From contig JAXLVN010000001.1 in the NCBI GenBank assembly GCA_046328995.1, forward strand, positions 1,426,001 through 1,490,000: a DNA stretch of 64,000 nt, read 5' to 3'. A model generated the notes under the pieces. That model did no database searches. It was not told the DNA's origin and worked only from the letters and a program-made list of their open reading frames with translations. Positions 39,484 through 49,464 of the stretch are shown here, in pieces (the first letter of the stretch is position 1; every line of letters starts with the position of its first letter). The translations under genes were made by a program, and so were the position numbers. The DNA is from JADJXV01 sp046328995. GTDB lineage: Bacteria > Bacteroidota > Ignavibacteria > Kapaibacteriales > UBA961.

Positions 39484-40416
39484 TTAGCAGGCGAATTGTT
39501 CGATTGTAGCGAGAATTTTATCAAGCGGAATATCGCGGATACCATCGGATTCAGGAGCCGGACGGAGCACGGCTGATTGTGGACTCAGCGGACGGAACTT
39601 GTAATAATTCCAGTCAATTGCGGGATATAGTCCTATTGTCGGAACGCCGAAGGCAGAAGCAATATGTATTGCGGCGGTATCAGGTGAAATGAGGGCATCT
39701 GCCTGCCGGATGAGCGACACGGCATCATGAATAGAACGGGATTCAAAGCGATGGACCGATGAATTGGATCTTTCGATTGATGCAGCAAGCTCAGCATCAT
39801 TGGGCATGTAATTTAAAAAAACAGGTCGCCTGACCGCCGCACAAATGGCTTCCCATTTCTCAAGCGGCAGAGCGCGGGATACATTCCCTGACGATATATT
39901 AACCACCACGTACGGACGAAATCCATCCACTGCATGACGTACATAATTTTCTGAATCTTCAAGAGGATAGAGCTCGGGCAGTGTATCTTCGGCAGGTACA
40001 TGCAGTACCTCCAGGGCTGCACAATTAATCTCTGTCTGATGGTATGTCTGAGGATACTCGGGGGGCAGAGGTAACGTAAACGCCTGATGTTTTTCACTGT
40101 TATATCCGATTTTTGTAGCAGCACCGCACAGCGCAGCTAATAGCGAGCCTTCCCGGGAAGCATGGTCTTTCGGGTCGATCCAGACATCAAAATGTTCGCT
40201 GCGCAGAGAATAGAGCAGCTTGAGCAGTGAACCAATCTTCTTGGAATACACCCACACTTTTTTGACTCTCGGGTGATGCTCGATGATGTGATAATTACGG
40301 CGGGAAGCCAAGACATGTAGTTCGGCAGAGGGATGGTGGCGGTGGATCTCGCGGAACATTGGCGTCGTGAGTATCATATCGCCGTAGCGACCAATCTGTA
40401 CGATGAGGATTTTCAT
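39484..40416 (-). CDS. GT9 (heptosyltransferase-like) glycosyltransferase
   Basis: A 310-residue GT-B enzyme of family 9. N-terminal 'ILIVQIGRYGDMILTTPMFR' and C-terminal 'LISPDTAAIHIASAFGVPTI', followed by 'GLYPAIDWNYYKF', are the family hallmarks (donor-binding D-x-x-x-x-H-x-A). GT9 enzymes add heptose or similar sugars to LPS core. Substrate here is unknown. Same strand and close to the GT2 gene, so both likely act on LPS or another envelope glycan. Confidence 0.88.
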   Translation of the reverse strand: MKILIVQIGRYGDMILTTPMFREIHRHHPSAELHVLASRRNYHIIEHHPRVKKVWVYSKKIGSLLKLLYSLRSEHFDVWIDPKDHASREGSLLAALCGAATKIGYNSEKHQAFTLPLPPEYPQTYHQTEINCAALEVLHVPAEDTLPELYPLEDSENYVRHAVDGFRPYVVVNISSGNVSRALPLEKWEAICAAVRRPVFLNYMPNDAELAASIERSNSSVHRFESRSIHDAVSLIRQADALISPDTAAIHIASAFGVPTIGLYPAIDWNYYKFRPLSPQSAVLRPAPESDGIRDIPLDKILATIEQFAC

Positions 40417-40436
40417 GGGCTTGTGAGGGGATACGC

Positions 40437-40736
40437 TTACCGGAGTATTTTAAAAACCATGAATTCTCCTATGAATTCCTGTATTTCGACACGGCTGTCG
40501 GTTACTTCCGATATCTTAGGACCATGTTTTATAAGCCGCACGAGCGATTCTACGTGTTCTTTCTCACCTTCAAGAATACTTTCGACTTCACCCGTGGGTA
40601 AATTCCGCGTAAAGCCGCTGACCCCAAGCTTTTTTGCCCAATGAAATACAAAATTACGAAAGCCCACTCCTTGGACGATTCCTCCAACGATGATTCTGAC
40701 CCGGATGTGAGTTGGCTGCATATCTGATGGCTGCAT
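40437..40736 (-). CDS. acyP: Acylphosphatase
   Basis: Hydrolyses acylphosphates such as carbamoyl or 1,3-bisphosphoglycerate. The 99-residue protein has both catalytic residues: Arg27 in 'GIVQGVGFR' and Asn45 in 'GFTRNLPTGEVE'. It is slightly longer at the N-terminus than usual (about 90), and the second Met (residue 6) could be the true start. Located 20 bases upstream of the GT9 gene on the same strand, so possibly co-transcribed. Confidence 0.92.
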   Translation of the reverse strand: MQPSDMQPTHIRVRIIVGGIVQGVGFRNFVFHWAKKLGVSGFTRNLPTGEVESILEGEKEHVESLVRLIKHGPKISEVTDSRVEIQEFIGEFMVFKILR

Positions 40737-40750
40737 GGTTATCGAATAAA

Positions 40751-40779
40751 AAGCCCTTACTATTTTACAGCAAGGGCTT
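40751..40779 (-). terminator. Terminator of the first Ig-repeat gene (- strand)
   Basis: AAGCCCTT (40,751-40,758) and AAGGGCTT (40,772-40,779) form the stem; on the - strand T5 follows. Ends the gene that stops at 40,803. Confidence 0.8.
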
Positions 40780-40802
40780 GTTGATGGTATTCTGGATGTA
40801 CA

Positions 40803-43586
40803 TTATCGTTGAATCACAAACGGTATCCGAAGCTGCGACGTACCAAAGCTGAAGACTGCCAGATAATTTCCGCTTGGTGTATTGTCGGTGCCGGATGAAT
40901 TCCATTCGAAACGAAATTCACCGGAATCTCCGGCAAGGCGTGTTTCCGTAGTCACTTGGTTACCGACAAGATCGAATATTCTCATGTTGACCGGAAGTGC
41001 GGCGGATGCTGAGCCTGCAAAAGACACCGCGCCGGAAGATGGATTCGGATAAACTCTTACCATCAAAGGTGATACGGCACTTTCTTCTACACCGACCGAC
41101 TCTATACCTCTCCCTTGTATTGGGAATCGCACGGTGTCTCCTTCCTGAGTAATGACTACATATTCTGAGGAGTGAATTCCGACGAATGTAGGAATAAAGG
41201 TCACCACAAGCGTAATACAATCACCCGGAGGTAGATTGACATTTTCGAGGTTGGATTGAGGAATGGAAAAACTACTTGTGTTTTGTCCTTTGAGTCCTGC
41301 ATTTACAATTTGAAGCGCAAAATCACCCGTATTGCAAATTTTCAACTCTTTTACTTTGGAAGAAGCTCCAACAATAGTCGAGTCCATTTCCAGAGTTGCG
41401 GTACTTCTCATTTCCCCTAAGCATCCCTTGCCCATCAATTGTAATTTCGGACTTGCGACCGTGCTATTACTTGTAAATTCAAGGGTTGCAGATTTTTCAC
41501 CTTTTGAACCGGGAACAAATTTCAGCGTAATTGTTCGCTTTTCATTCGGTGCAAGAGTGAATGCGCCGCCCCCGCTGACGATTGTAAAATCTTGTCGATC
41601 GGCACCGCTGACAGCCATATCAGTGACATTCAGCGGCAGTCCGCCGCCATTGAAAACAATATTGGTCAGCGTTTTTTCCTGTGTGGTCTTGACTTTGGTA
41701 CAGCCGAAATCAGCTACAGATGCACTGAGCGCAAGAGCAGCACCGGCAGGCGGTGGCGTGACGGTGAGCTTTGCGGCTGCACTTTCAATCTGTCCGCATG
41801 CATTCTTGACACTACAACTGTATTTTCCTGAATCGGAGAGCTTTACGCCGGCTAGAGTGAGTGTGGACAGGGTATCATTCGCCCGTGGTGCACCATTTTT
41901 CAACCATTGATAGCGCGCCCCGGTACCGGTCGCGGTGACGCTGAAGGAAATGGATAAATTCGCCTGAACACTAGTATCACGGGGCTGTGAAGTAATCGCA
42001 ACAGACTCCCTCGTTTTCAGGAGCGCAGGAGCACTCGCTGTCGTCTGACCGCATGAATTTGTAACAACTACATCATAACTTCCTAGTTCGCCGGTGGTTA
42101 CAGCAGGTATTACGAACTGCACACCGGTTGCATTATCAATTTTCTTTCCGTCTTTGCGCCATTGATATGTGAGTCCTTTGCCGGAAGCTTCGACAGTAAA
42201 TTGGGCCGCAGTTCCGGAACAAACAGTCGTATCACGTGGGTTTTTGGAGACAAATGGCGGTACATTAAAGCGGACATAGGCGCTGTTGCTTGTCTGTGGC
42301 GGAGTGCATCTTCCGGTGATACTTATCGAGTAATTTCCTGTATCAGATGCTGTTACAAACGGGATGGTATAACTGTTACCCGTTGCACCGGCTATTGGTG
42401 AACCGTTTTTCTTCCATTGATAGGACAGCAGTGACCCTGTTGCCCTGCAATTGAGAGTCACCGACGAACCGGCGCACACTGTTGTATCATTCGGCTGTTG
42501 GGTAATATTGGGTGGCTGACTAATGAGAAAACCGGCAGGGTTGCTCGTTGTTTGAGCACAACCGTTGATTACGACATCATAATTCCCTTCATCGGTTGCA
42601 TGAGCATTCGTTATCGTGTAGGAGGTGGAGGTGGCACCCTGTATGTTCGTGTTGTTTTTTCGCCATTGATATTGATATCCCGGGTAATCATCAGCGGTTA
42701 CAGTAAATGTTACTGTGCCGCCCGCACATGCGGAGTCGGACTTGGGCTGGGTAATAATCTGGGGTGTCGTCAGAACAGCGAAGAGGTTGTTGGAGGTATC
42801 GGCGAGTGCGGGATTGTATGTCGAGACGACGCGAACTTTATAACTAGTCGATATGGCTTGATTGGTGGGTAAATTCCATAAATACGACCCTGCAGGCGCT
42901 GCGGGAACGGTAGCCAATGTGTACCACGAGGCACCGTTATTACTTGAATATTCTACGTTTACGAGGCCTTTTATGATGACGGGAGTCCAGGTAATGACCG
43001 TATATGTTCCCTGGCAATAGCGTTCACCACCATTAGGTGAAGTGACTTGGATTGTCGTATCGGCTACCCGGATAGTGACCGGTGTCATGAAGTCCCATTC
43101 ATCACCACTGGAGAGAAAATTATTATTCGCACCAAGCCCTACGCCTCGAATGGTAAAATCCCCTGCTTCATTCGGCGCCGTCCATGTGAATCCGAAGTTA
43201 CAAGAGCCACTTAAATTCTGCGGTTGATTGTGGGTAATTTCATTGTTTGAAATCTTGGTACCGCTGCCCGGCTCTAGGGTGCCGGCAAAATTACCGACAG
43301 AATCGGTAATTGCAATATTGATACCGGCTCGCGTTTTGGTTTGATGGGCAACGACCGCCGTAAAAGTCTGAGTGCTTCCGGGAGTCATATATATCACATT
43401 ATTCGTGACCCCCTGCAGCGAAATCGTAGTATTCGGGTCTTGAGTGTGACAATTGGTACCACCACAGCCACTTTGGGTGTATCCGGCAGAACCGTTTCTG
43501 TATGCAGCGGCAGGTAGTGTTCCGATGAAGACGACCAATACCACCAACAGCAATCGAAGTGTACACAAACGCGTATAAATATTCAT
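40803..43586 (-). CDS. T9SS-secreted Ig-repeat protein, paralogue 1 (927 aa)
   Basis: Signal peptide (residues 1-28) and a choice-of-anchor V-type domain (about 30-170) that begins with 'GCGGTNCHTQD', a C-x4-CH motif. Then a KRE9-like domain ('VTSPNGGERYCQGTYTVITW'), four Ig-like domains, each with conserved 'YQW(R/K)K(N/D)G' and 'GNY' strands, and a choice-of-anchor D (ASPM/HYDIN-like) domain ('LALSASVADFGCTKVKTTQ', 'FTLAPNEKRTITLKFVPGS'). It ends in a T9SS type-A sorting domain ('VYPNPSSGAVSFAG'). Probable surface adhesin or matrix protein. One of three tandem relatives. C-x4-CH could bind haem but this is only a possibility. Confidence 0.78.
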   Translation of the reverse strand: MNIYTRLCTLRLLLVVLVVFIGTLPAAAYRNGSAGYTQSGCGGTNCHTQDPNTTISLQGVTNNVIYMTPGSTQTFTAVVAHQTKTRAGINIAITDSVGNFAGTLEPGSGTKISNNEITHNQPQNLSGSCNFGFTWTAPNEAGDFTIRGVGLGANNNFLSSGDEWDFMTPVTIRVADTTIQVTSPNGGERYCQGTYTVITWTPVIIKGLVNVEYSSNNGASWYTLATVPAAPAGSYLWNLPTNQAISTSYKVRVVSTYNPALADTSNNLFAVLTTPQIITQPKSDSACAGGTVTFTVTADDYPGYQYQWRKNNTNIQGATSTSYTITNAHATDEGNYDVVINGCAQTTSNPAGFLISQPPNITQQPNDTTVCAGSSVTLNCRATGSLLSYQWKKNGSPIAGATGNSYTIPFVTASDTGNYSISITGRCTPPQTSNSAYVRFNVPPFVSKNPRDTTVCSGTAAQFTVEASGKGLTYQWRKDGKKIDNATGVQFVIPAVTTGELGSYDVVVTNSCGQTTASAPALLKTRESVAITSQPRDTSVQANLSISFSVTATGTGARYQWLKNGAPRANDTLSTLTLAGVKLSDSGKYSCSVKNACGQIESAAAKLTVTPPPAGAALALSASVADFGCTKVKTTQEKTLTNIVFNGGGLPLNVTDMAVSGADRQDFTIVSGGGAFTLAPNEKRTITLKFVPGSKGEKSATLEFTSNSTVASPKLQLMGKGCLGEMRSTATLEMDSTIVGASSKVKELKICNTGDFALQIVNAGLKGQNTSSFSIPQSNLENVNLPPGDCITLVVTFIPTFVGIHSSEYVVITQEGDTVRFPIQGRGIESVGVEESAVSPLMVRVYPNPSSGAVSFAGSASAALPVNMRIFDLVGNQVTTETRLAGDSGEFRFEWNSSGTDNTPSGNYLAVFSFGTSQLRIPFVIQR

Positions 43587-43645
43587 AATGATTATGGAAT
43601 GTGAATAAAAGTACGATAAGCTGCAGCAGTAACACTCTCAATACC

Positions 43646-43679
43646 GACGAGTCGCAGCGCATGTACGCTGCGACTCGTC
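43646..43679. terminator. Perfect 14-bp hairpin between paralogues
   Basis: GACGAGTCGCAGCG (43,646-43,659) and CGCTGCGACTCGTC (43,666-43,679) are perfect inverted arms around CATGTA. No T-run follows on either strand, so it could be an RNA-stabilising 3' hairpin or a Rho-assisted terminator for the gene ending at 43,712. Confidence 0.55.
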
Positions 43680-43711
43680 CGGGCCTATGTCATTCAAGAA
43701 GCAGGGGCGTC

Positions 43712-46489
43712 TTAGCGAAGTATAGTAAACGGCACTCTAACCTGATGTGTACCGAAGCTGAAGACAGCCGAATAGGCACCTGCGGGCGCGACTCCTCCGT
43801 CAGACAACATGCCATTCCATCCGATTCTCAATTCACCGGCAGAGGTCATGACCGCCGTTTCATGATGTAGAACTGCACCCTGGATATCAATAATTCTCAT
43901 ATGCACGGGCATTGGCGCTGCGACGGACCCTACGAAGACCATGGCGCCGGTTGACGGATTCGGATAGGCAACAATCGAAGAAACCGCCGTCTGATCTTCA
44001 TCAACGCCGACCGGTATATAACCGATACCTTCGAGTGGAAGGGCCACTTTCTCGCCGTCTATCGTAAGCTCTAATGAAGCCGTGAGCTTACCTTCGCTCT
44101 TGGGAGCAAAACTAATCGGCACTTGGAGGCATCCTCCTCCGGGCTTAATGGTAGCATTTGTCAGTAAAGCTGTATTTACCGTGAAGTCAGACGCATGCAC
44201 GCCGACTAACGTTCCGCTCGATATGAGTACCGGATAATCGCCGGTATTACAAATCTTGAGTACTGAGTCGCGCTTGGATGCGACAAGCACTGAGTCCATC
44301 GAGAATATTATGCTGTTTTCAATTTTACCCAGGCATCCTTTTCCTCCGAGCATCATCTTGGGAGATGCTGTGGTGCTATTACTTGCAAATTCGAGGGTTG
44401 CGGACTTGACTGCTTGTGAACCCGGTGTAAATTTGAGGACAAGTGTTCGCTTTTCATTGGGCGCCAGGGTAAATGCCCCACCGCCGGAGACAATGCTAAA
44501 GTCAGCGGCATCTGCTCCGGAGAGAGTAACGCCTGTCACATTTAAGGGCTGTCCGCCTCCATTGATGACGACATTCGCAAGTGTTGTATCGAGGGACGAT
44601 TTGACTTTCACACAGCTGAAATCTACTGCTGACACACCAAGCGCGAGAGCTGCACCGGCAGGCGGGGCGCTCACAGTAAGCTTTGCCGGAGTACTCTCAA
44701 GCTGCCCGCATGGATTTTTGACGATACATTTATACACACCGGAATCGGCAAGCTTGATATTTTTAATTATTAATATCGACGAAGTGTCACCCGGTCGAAC
44801 AGTATTATTTTTCATCCATTGATACTTGAGCTCTTCTCCTGTCGCCGTCACCGAAAAGGAGGCCGACAGGTTGGTCTGAACAGCGGTATCCCGTGGCTGA
44901 GAGGTAATGGCAGCGGATTCACGGATTTTCAATACTGCCGCACGACTTGTCGAGATGAGATTACAGGAATTGGTTACTACCACATCGTAGCTGGCAGCAT
45001 CGGCAGCAGTTACACCATTGATAACATAGCTTGTCCCCTGAGCATTTTCTATATTTTTTCCGTTTTTCCGCCATTGATAGGAATGTCCCTTGCCGGCTAC
45101 ATCGACGGAGAAGGTCGCCGTCTGCCCCAAGCATTCGAGCGTATCACGCGGCTGCACGATAATCGCTGCCGGTGTTGTGAATCGCAGTGAGGCCGCATTA
45201 CTCGTCTGCGGAGGGCTACACTTTCCGGTAACGGTAACGGTATAATTACCTGTATCAGCAGCAGTTACGGCTGCAATCGTCAGTACCGGCGAGGTTGCTC
45301 CGTTGATCGTGGTTCCGTTTTTCTTCCATTGATACGTGAGGAGCGAACCTGTTGCCGTACAGTGCAGGATAGCAGTAGATCCTGCACAGACAGTCGTATC
45401 CACGGGCGGCTGAGTGATAGAAGGCGGCGAGCTTATCTGAAAGATTCCGATATTACTTGTCACCGGAGTGCATCCGGTCACGACGACGTCATAGTCGCCT
45501 TCTTGACCAATTTGAGCATTGGTAATCGGATATGTAGGATTGGTCGCACCGGTAATATTCTGTCCGTTACGGCGCCATTGATAGGTATATGCCGTTGGAT
45601 TGTCGGTAGTTACCGACATCGTCACCGACCCTCCCACACACACCGAGTCCGTTTTGGGATGAGTGACAATGACGGGTATACTGCTGATAGTGAAGTTATT
45701 GTTCGAGGCGTCATTGACCGAACTTGATGCAGCATCCGAGACTCTGATTTTATATGTAGCGGCGATGGGAAGATTAGAGGGCACATTCCATATATAAAAA
45801 TTGGGTGATGTGGGCACGGTGGCAATCGTCGTCCATGTGGTGCCATTGGTCGTATATTCCAGCTTGACATTTGCTCCTAGATTGATGGGAGTCCAGGAAA
45901 CATTTACTTGCGAACCGCGGCACGCGACTTCTCCACCATTTGGGGCGACGAGGGTCACGCTGGGATTCGCCACAATAATTGTTACCTGCGACATGAAGCT
46001 CCATTCATCTCCACCGGATGTATTATCATTATTGACAGCATTCCCCGCTGCTCGGAGATAATACGTGCCGGTAGCCGCAGGTGCCTGCCAGGTGAAATTA
46101 AATGAAAATTGCCCATTCGACATTACTTGGGACCCATTGTGCGTGAGCTCGGCCGATCCCGGTTTTTTTAATCCTGTGCCGGCAGTCAGATTACCCACAC
46201 TTTGATCATTTGAGTTTTTGACTCCGATATTTATACCCGCTCTTACCATCGAAGAGTGCGCTACTATCGCAGAAAAACTCCGGGTGCTGTTTGGGGTCAT
46301 ATATATCGTATTACTCGATAACCCTGATATATTAATGGATGTTGTCGCATTTTGATCGTGACATCCATTTCCTCCGCATCCGCTTGTCGTCCGTCCGGTA
46401 ATACCGTTTTTATCCGCATACGCCGAGGTAAACGATGCCATGAGCAGCACCATTACAAACGCTATCAAAGAAGTACTCTTATTATTCAT
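43712..46489 (-). CDS. T9SS-secreted Ig-repeat protein, paralogue 2 (925 aa)
   Basis: Same domain order as its neighbours: signal peptide, choice-of-anchor V-like domain with 'GCGGNGCHDQN', KRE9-like domain ('VAPNGGEVACRGSQVNVSWT'), four Ig-like domains ('YTYQWRRNGQNITGA', 'LTYQWKKNGTTINGA', 'HSYQWRKNGKNIENA', 'LKYQWMKNN'), anchor-D domain and a T9SS C-terminus ('AYPNPSTGAMVFVG'). Most alike to the others in the anchor-D and Ig domains. Clear product of tandem duplication. Confidence 0.78.
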   Translation of the reverse strand: MNNKSTSLIAFVMVLLMASFTSAYADKNGITGRTTSGCGGNGCHDQNATTSINISGLSSNTIYMTPNSTRSFSAIVAHSSMVRAGINIGVKNSNDQSVGNLTAGTGLKKPGSAELTHNGSQVMSNGQFSFNFTWQAPAATGTYYLRAAGNAVNNDNTSGGDEWSFMSQVTIIVANPSVTLVAPNGGEVACRGSQVNVSWTPINLGANVKLEYTTNGTTWTTIATVPTSPNFYIWNVPSNLPIAATYKIRVSDAASSSVNDASNNNFTISSIPVIVTHPKTDSVCVGGSVTMSVTTDNPTAYTYQWRRNGQNITGATNPTYPITNAQIGQEGDYDVVVTGCTPVTSNIGIFQISSPPSITQPPVDTTVCAGSTAILHCTATGSLLTYQWKKNGTTINGATSPVLTIAAVTAADTGNYTVTVTGKCSPPQTSNAASLRFTTPAAIIVQPRDTLECLGQTATFSVDVAGKGHSYQWRKNGKNIENAQGTSYVINGVTAADAASYDVVVTNSCNLISTSRAAVLKIRESAAITSQPRDTAVQTNLSASFSVTATGEELKYQWMKNNTVRPGDTSSILIIKNIKLADSGVYKCIVKNPCGQLESTPAKLTVSAPPAGAALALGVSAVDFSCVKVKSSLDTTLANVVINGGGQPLNVTGVTLSGADAADFSIVSGGGAFTLAPNEKRTLVLKFTPGSQAVKSATLEFASNSTTASPKMMLGGKGCLGKIENSIIFSMDSVLVASKRDSVLKICNTGDYPVLISSGTLVGVHASDFTVNTALLTNATIKPGGGCLQVPISFAPKSEGKLTASLELTIDGEKVALPLEGIGYIPVGVDEDQTAVSSIVAYPNPSTGAMVFVGSVAAPMPVHMRIIDIQGAVLHHETAVMTSAGELRIGWNGMLSDGGVAPAGAYSAVFSFGTHQVRVPFTILR

Positions 46490-46658
46490 TTAGTTCCTTT
46501 ACACTTACTATAAATACACATGTACTGAATTCATTTTTTGCAAAAATACAAGATTCATACGTAAAAAATACCTAACATTTTTTCGGAAAGAAATCTCTCC
46601 TTAAATTCATTTCAATTCTCCTAACATATTTGAGAAAATAGATTTGTAGAAAATAAAA

Positions 46659-46685
46659 AAGCCCCCGCCAATACAGCGGGGGCTT
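46659..46685 (-). terminator. Terminator of paralogue 3 (- strand)
   Basis: AAGCCCCCGC (46,659-46,668) and GCGGGGGCTT (46,676-46,685) form a strong GC stem. On the - strand it is followed by TTTTTTATTTT. Confidence 0.9.
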
Positions 46686-46710
46686 ATCTGAATTCTTCAC
46701 CAATCTCAGA

Positions 46711-49464
46711 TTATCTGGTAATGGTAAACGGCAAGCGGATTTGATGGGTACCAATGGTCAAGACTGCGTAATAGCTGCCGCTTGGCACAGGTGTATTCCA
46801 AGTGATATGGAATGTCCCACCGGTGGTTTGGCTGTAGATTTCCTGACTTACTTGAGTACCGGTCACTGTAAATACCCGTACATTAATTGGTGTGGGCACT
46901 GCTACCTCACCGCTAATGACGACATTGCCGGTCGATGGATTCGGATAGACACTCACTGCTGAGAACACACCGTCTGCCTCATCGACACTCGAAGAAGGCT
47001 CGCCGGTAGCTTCAAAATTCACCATGAATTTCTCTCCACCCTGCTCTGTAATTGTAAGTGTTGCTGTTACTTTCCCTTCTGCATTCGGCGTAAACTGGAC
47101 CGGAAGCGAAATACAGTCACCGGGGAGGAGCGTTTTGCCGGTAAGCACGGATGTTGTCATCGTAAAAGCACTACCGGTCTGTGAGACTTCTGCCGTTTGG
47201 ATGGTCATTGCCGCATCTCCGGTGTTGCAAATCTTAATTGTCGTGTCGAGCTTCGAACCGATTTTTACGGTGCCGAGCGCAGAACTGGTCAAGCTGATAG
47301 TACCGGTACATCCCTTACCTGTCAGGGCTAATTTCGGTGCCGTCGTTGAGCTGTTGCTGGTAAATTCGAGTGTTGCTGATTTGGTAGCTTTTGTCTTCGG
47401 CGTGAATTTCAGAGCAATTGTTCTTTTCTCACTCGGAGCAAGGGTAAAGCTGCCGCCACCGCTCACAATGGTAAAATCTGAAGCATCGGGACCATTGAGC
47501 GTCACATCTGTCACATTCAGCGGTTGACCGCCGCCGTTGAAGACGATATTCGTCAAGGTCGTGTCTTTAGAAGTAGTTACCTTGGTGCAAGAGAAATCAA
47601 CCGTACTGACGCTCAGTGCAAGTGCTGCGCCGGCTGGCGGTGCTGTGACCGTTAATTTTGCCACGGCACTCTCGAGCTGACCGCATTGATTCTTAACGAT
47701 ACATTTGTACGAACCGGAATCAGCGAGCTTTACATTAGCAATTGTAAGTGTAGCGAGAGTATCGCCTGTACGGTTCGTACCATTTTTCTGCCATTGATAG
47801 CTAACAGAAGTGCCGGTAGCCGTCACGCTGAAGGTAGCCGTGAGATTCGTTTGTACACTTGTATCTTTCGGCTGTGCGGTAATAGCGACGGATTCACGGG
47901 TTTTGAGCTGCGCGGCGATGCTGGTAGTCGAGAGGTTACAGGAATTCGTGACTACTACATCATAACCGGTTGCATCTGCTGCTGTTACATTCGCGACGGT
48001 CAGGTTGCTGCCTTGAGCGCCATCGATATTTTTACCGTTTTTACGCCATTGATATGTGAGTCCGTTGCCGGTCGCTTCGACGGTAAACTGTGCTGTTTGC
48101 CCGATACAAATGGTAGTGTCGCGTGGTGCTTTTGTAACGGTCGGCGCCGGCGTAAAGCGCACATTTGCCGGAGCAGTCGTTTGAGCCGGATTACACTTTC
48201 CGGTTACCGTCACGGTATATGCACCTGTATCGGCGGCAGTTACGGCGTTAAGTATCAGTTTTGCACTCGTTGCGCCTGCGATGGCTGTTCCGTTCCTCTT
48301 CCATTGATAGGTAATATTCGTTCCTGTAGCATTCGAATTGAGGATAGCCGACGTTCCCGGACAGACAGTGGTATCATTGGGCTGTTCGGTAATGGAGGGA
48401 GCAGAATTGACGACCAGCGACACGGCGGTACTGGTCAAGATAGAGCATCCGGTCACCATGACATCATAATTAGCTGCATCTGCCTGCTGCACCGAGGTAA
48501 TGGTATAGCTGGAAGATGTAGCACCGTTAATTGGATTGCCGCCTTTGCGCCATTGGTACGTATATCCAGTAGGATTGTCTGTCACGACGGTAAACGTTGT
48601 CGGGCTACCGGGGCAGACTGTATCGGACTTCGGCTGCGTGGCAATTTGAGGTGCCGCTGAAATCGTAAAATTCGCATTCGACATGTCAGTAATCGTCGTA
48701 TTCGTCGCATCCGAGATGCGGATTTTGTACGTCGTAGAGCTTGCTATTGCAGCAGGAATACTCCAAGCATAGGTCGTGGGCGTAGCAGGAACCGTCGCAA
48801 TGGTTGTAAACCCGGTACCATCAGTCGTATATTCAATTTTGACATTTCCTGTCAGCAGCGATTGGGTCCAGTTGATATTCGTATTGCTCCCTTTGCAGAG
48901 CACTTCTCCACCATTGGGTGCCGAGACAGTCACACTCGGAGTAGCGACGGTAATTGTCACAGTACTGAGGAAATTCCAGAAATCACCGGTATCACCGCTA
49001 TTGTTATTCACAGCGTTTCCGGCAGCTTTGAGAAAATAATCTCCGGTGGATGTCGGCGCCGTCCATGAGAAACTGAACGTTGCCTGACCACCGGTAATAT
49101 CCTGCTTGCCATTATGGGTTAATTCACCACCCTGTGTCTTGAGCCCGGTACTTGCCGTTAATGTACCGGCGTTGCTTCCACCGGAATTGGTAATGGCAAT
49201 ATTGACACCCGCTTTCGGCTGTGAACTGTGAGCGACAAACACCGTAAATGACCGTGTTTCACCGGGAGACATTGTTAACGTATTACCCGTAAGCCCTTGC
49301 ACACTAAGACTTGTGGCATTATTTGAACCACCATGACACGTACACCCTGCCGTCGTCTGCCCGGTAATACCGGAACCGGTAGCTGATGCAGTATTCGATG
49401 CTCCGACCAAAACTATCCAAAGAGCCAGAATAAGTTGGATAAAAAATGTTGATTGTTTGTTCAT
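46711..49464 (-). CDS. T9SS-secreted Ig-repeat protein, paralogue 3 (917 aa)
   Basis: I use ATG 49,464 (MNKQSTFF...) because AAGGGG precedes it; a start 18 codons earlier would put a second hydrophobic stretch in front of the signal peptide. Domain order equals paralogues 1 and 2. The Cys/His motif near the N-terminus is altered to 'GCTCHGGSN' instead of C-x4-CH. Ig-like domains include 'YTYQWRKGGNPINGA', 'ITYQWKRNGTAIAGA' and 'LTYQWRKNGKNIDGA'. The C-terminus is a T9SS domain ('VYPNPSTGNVVISG'). It has its own terminator, and a long upstream region. Confidence 0.78.
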   Translation of the reverse strand: MNKQSTFFIQLILALWIVLVGASNTASATGSGITGQTTAGCTCHGGSNNATSLSVQGLTGNTLTMSPGETRSFTVFVAHSSQPKAGVNIAITNSGGSNAGTLTASTGLKTQGGELTHNGKQDITGGQATFSFSWTAPTSTGDYFLKAAGNAVNNNSGDTGDFWNFLSTVTITVATPSVTVSAPNGGEVLCKGSNTNINWTQSLLTGNVKIEYTTDGTGFTTIATVPATPTTYAWSIPAAIASSTTYKIRISDATNTTITDMSNANFTISAAPQIATQPKSDTVCPGSPTTFTVVTDNPTGYTYQWRKGGNPINGATSSSYTITSVQQADAANYDVMVTGCSILTSTAVSLVVNSAPSITEQPNDTTVCPGTSAILNSNATGTNITYQWKRNGTAIAGATSAKLILNAVTAADTGAYTVTVTGKCNPAQTTAPANVRFTPAPTVTKAPRDTTICIGQTAQFTVEATGNGLTYQWRKNGKNIDGAQGSNLTVANVTAADATGYDVVVTNSCNLSTTSIAAQLKTRESVAITAQPKDTSVQTNLTATFSVTATGTSVSYQWQKNGTNRTGDTLATLTIANVKLADSGSYKCIVKNQCGQLESAVAKLTVTAPPAGAALALSVSTVDFSCTKVTTSKDTTLTNIVFNGGGQPLNVTDVTLNGPDASDFTIVSGGGSFTLAPSEKRTIALKFTPKTKATKSATLEFTSNSSTTAPKLALTGKGCTGTISLTSSALGTVKIGSKLDTTIKICNTGDAAMTIQTAEVSQTGSAFTMTTSVLTGKTLLPGDCISLPVQFTPNAEGKVTATLTITEQGGEKFMVNFEATGEPSSSVDEADGVFSAVSVYPNPSTGNVVISGEVAVPTPINVRVFTVTGTQVSQEIYSQTTGGTFHITWNTPVPSGSYYAVLTIGTHQIRLPFTITR

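Noticed and set aside
41332..48660. Several long + strand frames across the Ig-repeat genes, and long antisense frames over the tail-fibre, polyvalent-protein and giant T9SS genes
   Set aside because: All are antisense or out-of-frame shadows of large, domain-supported genes and show no protein-like pattern or start signals.
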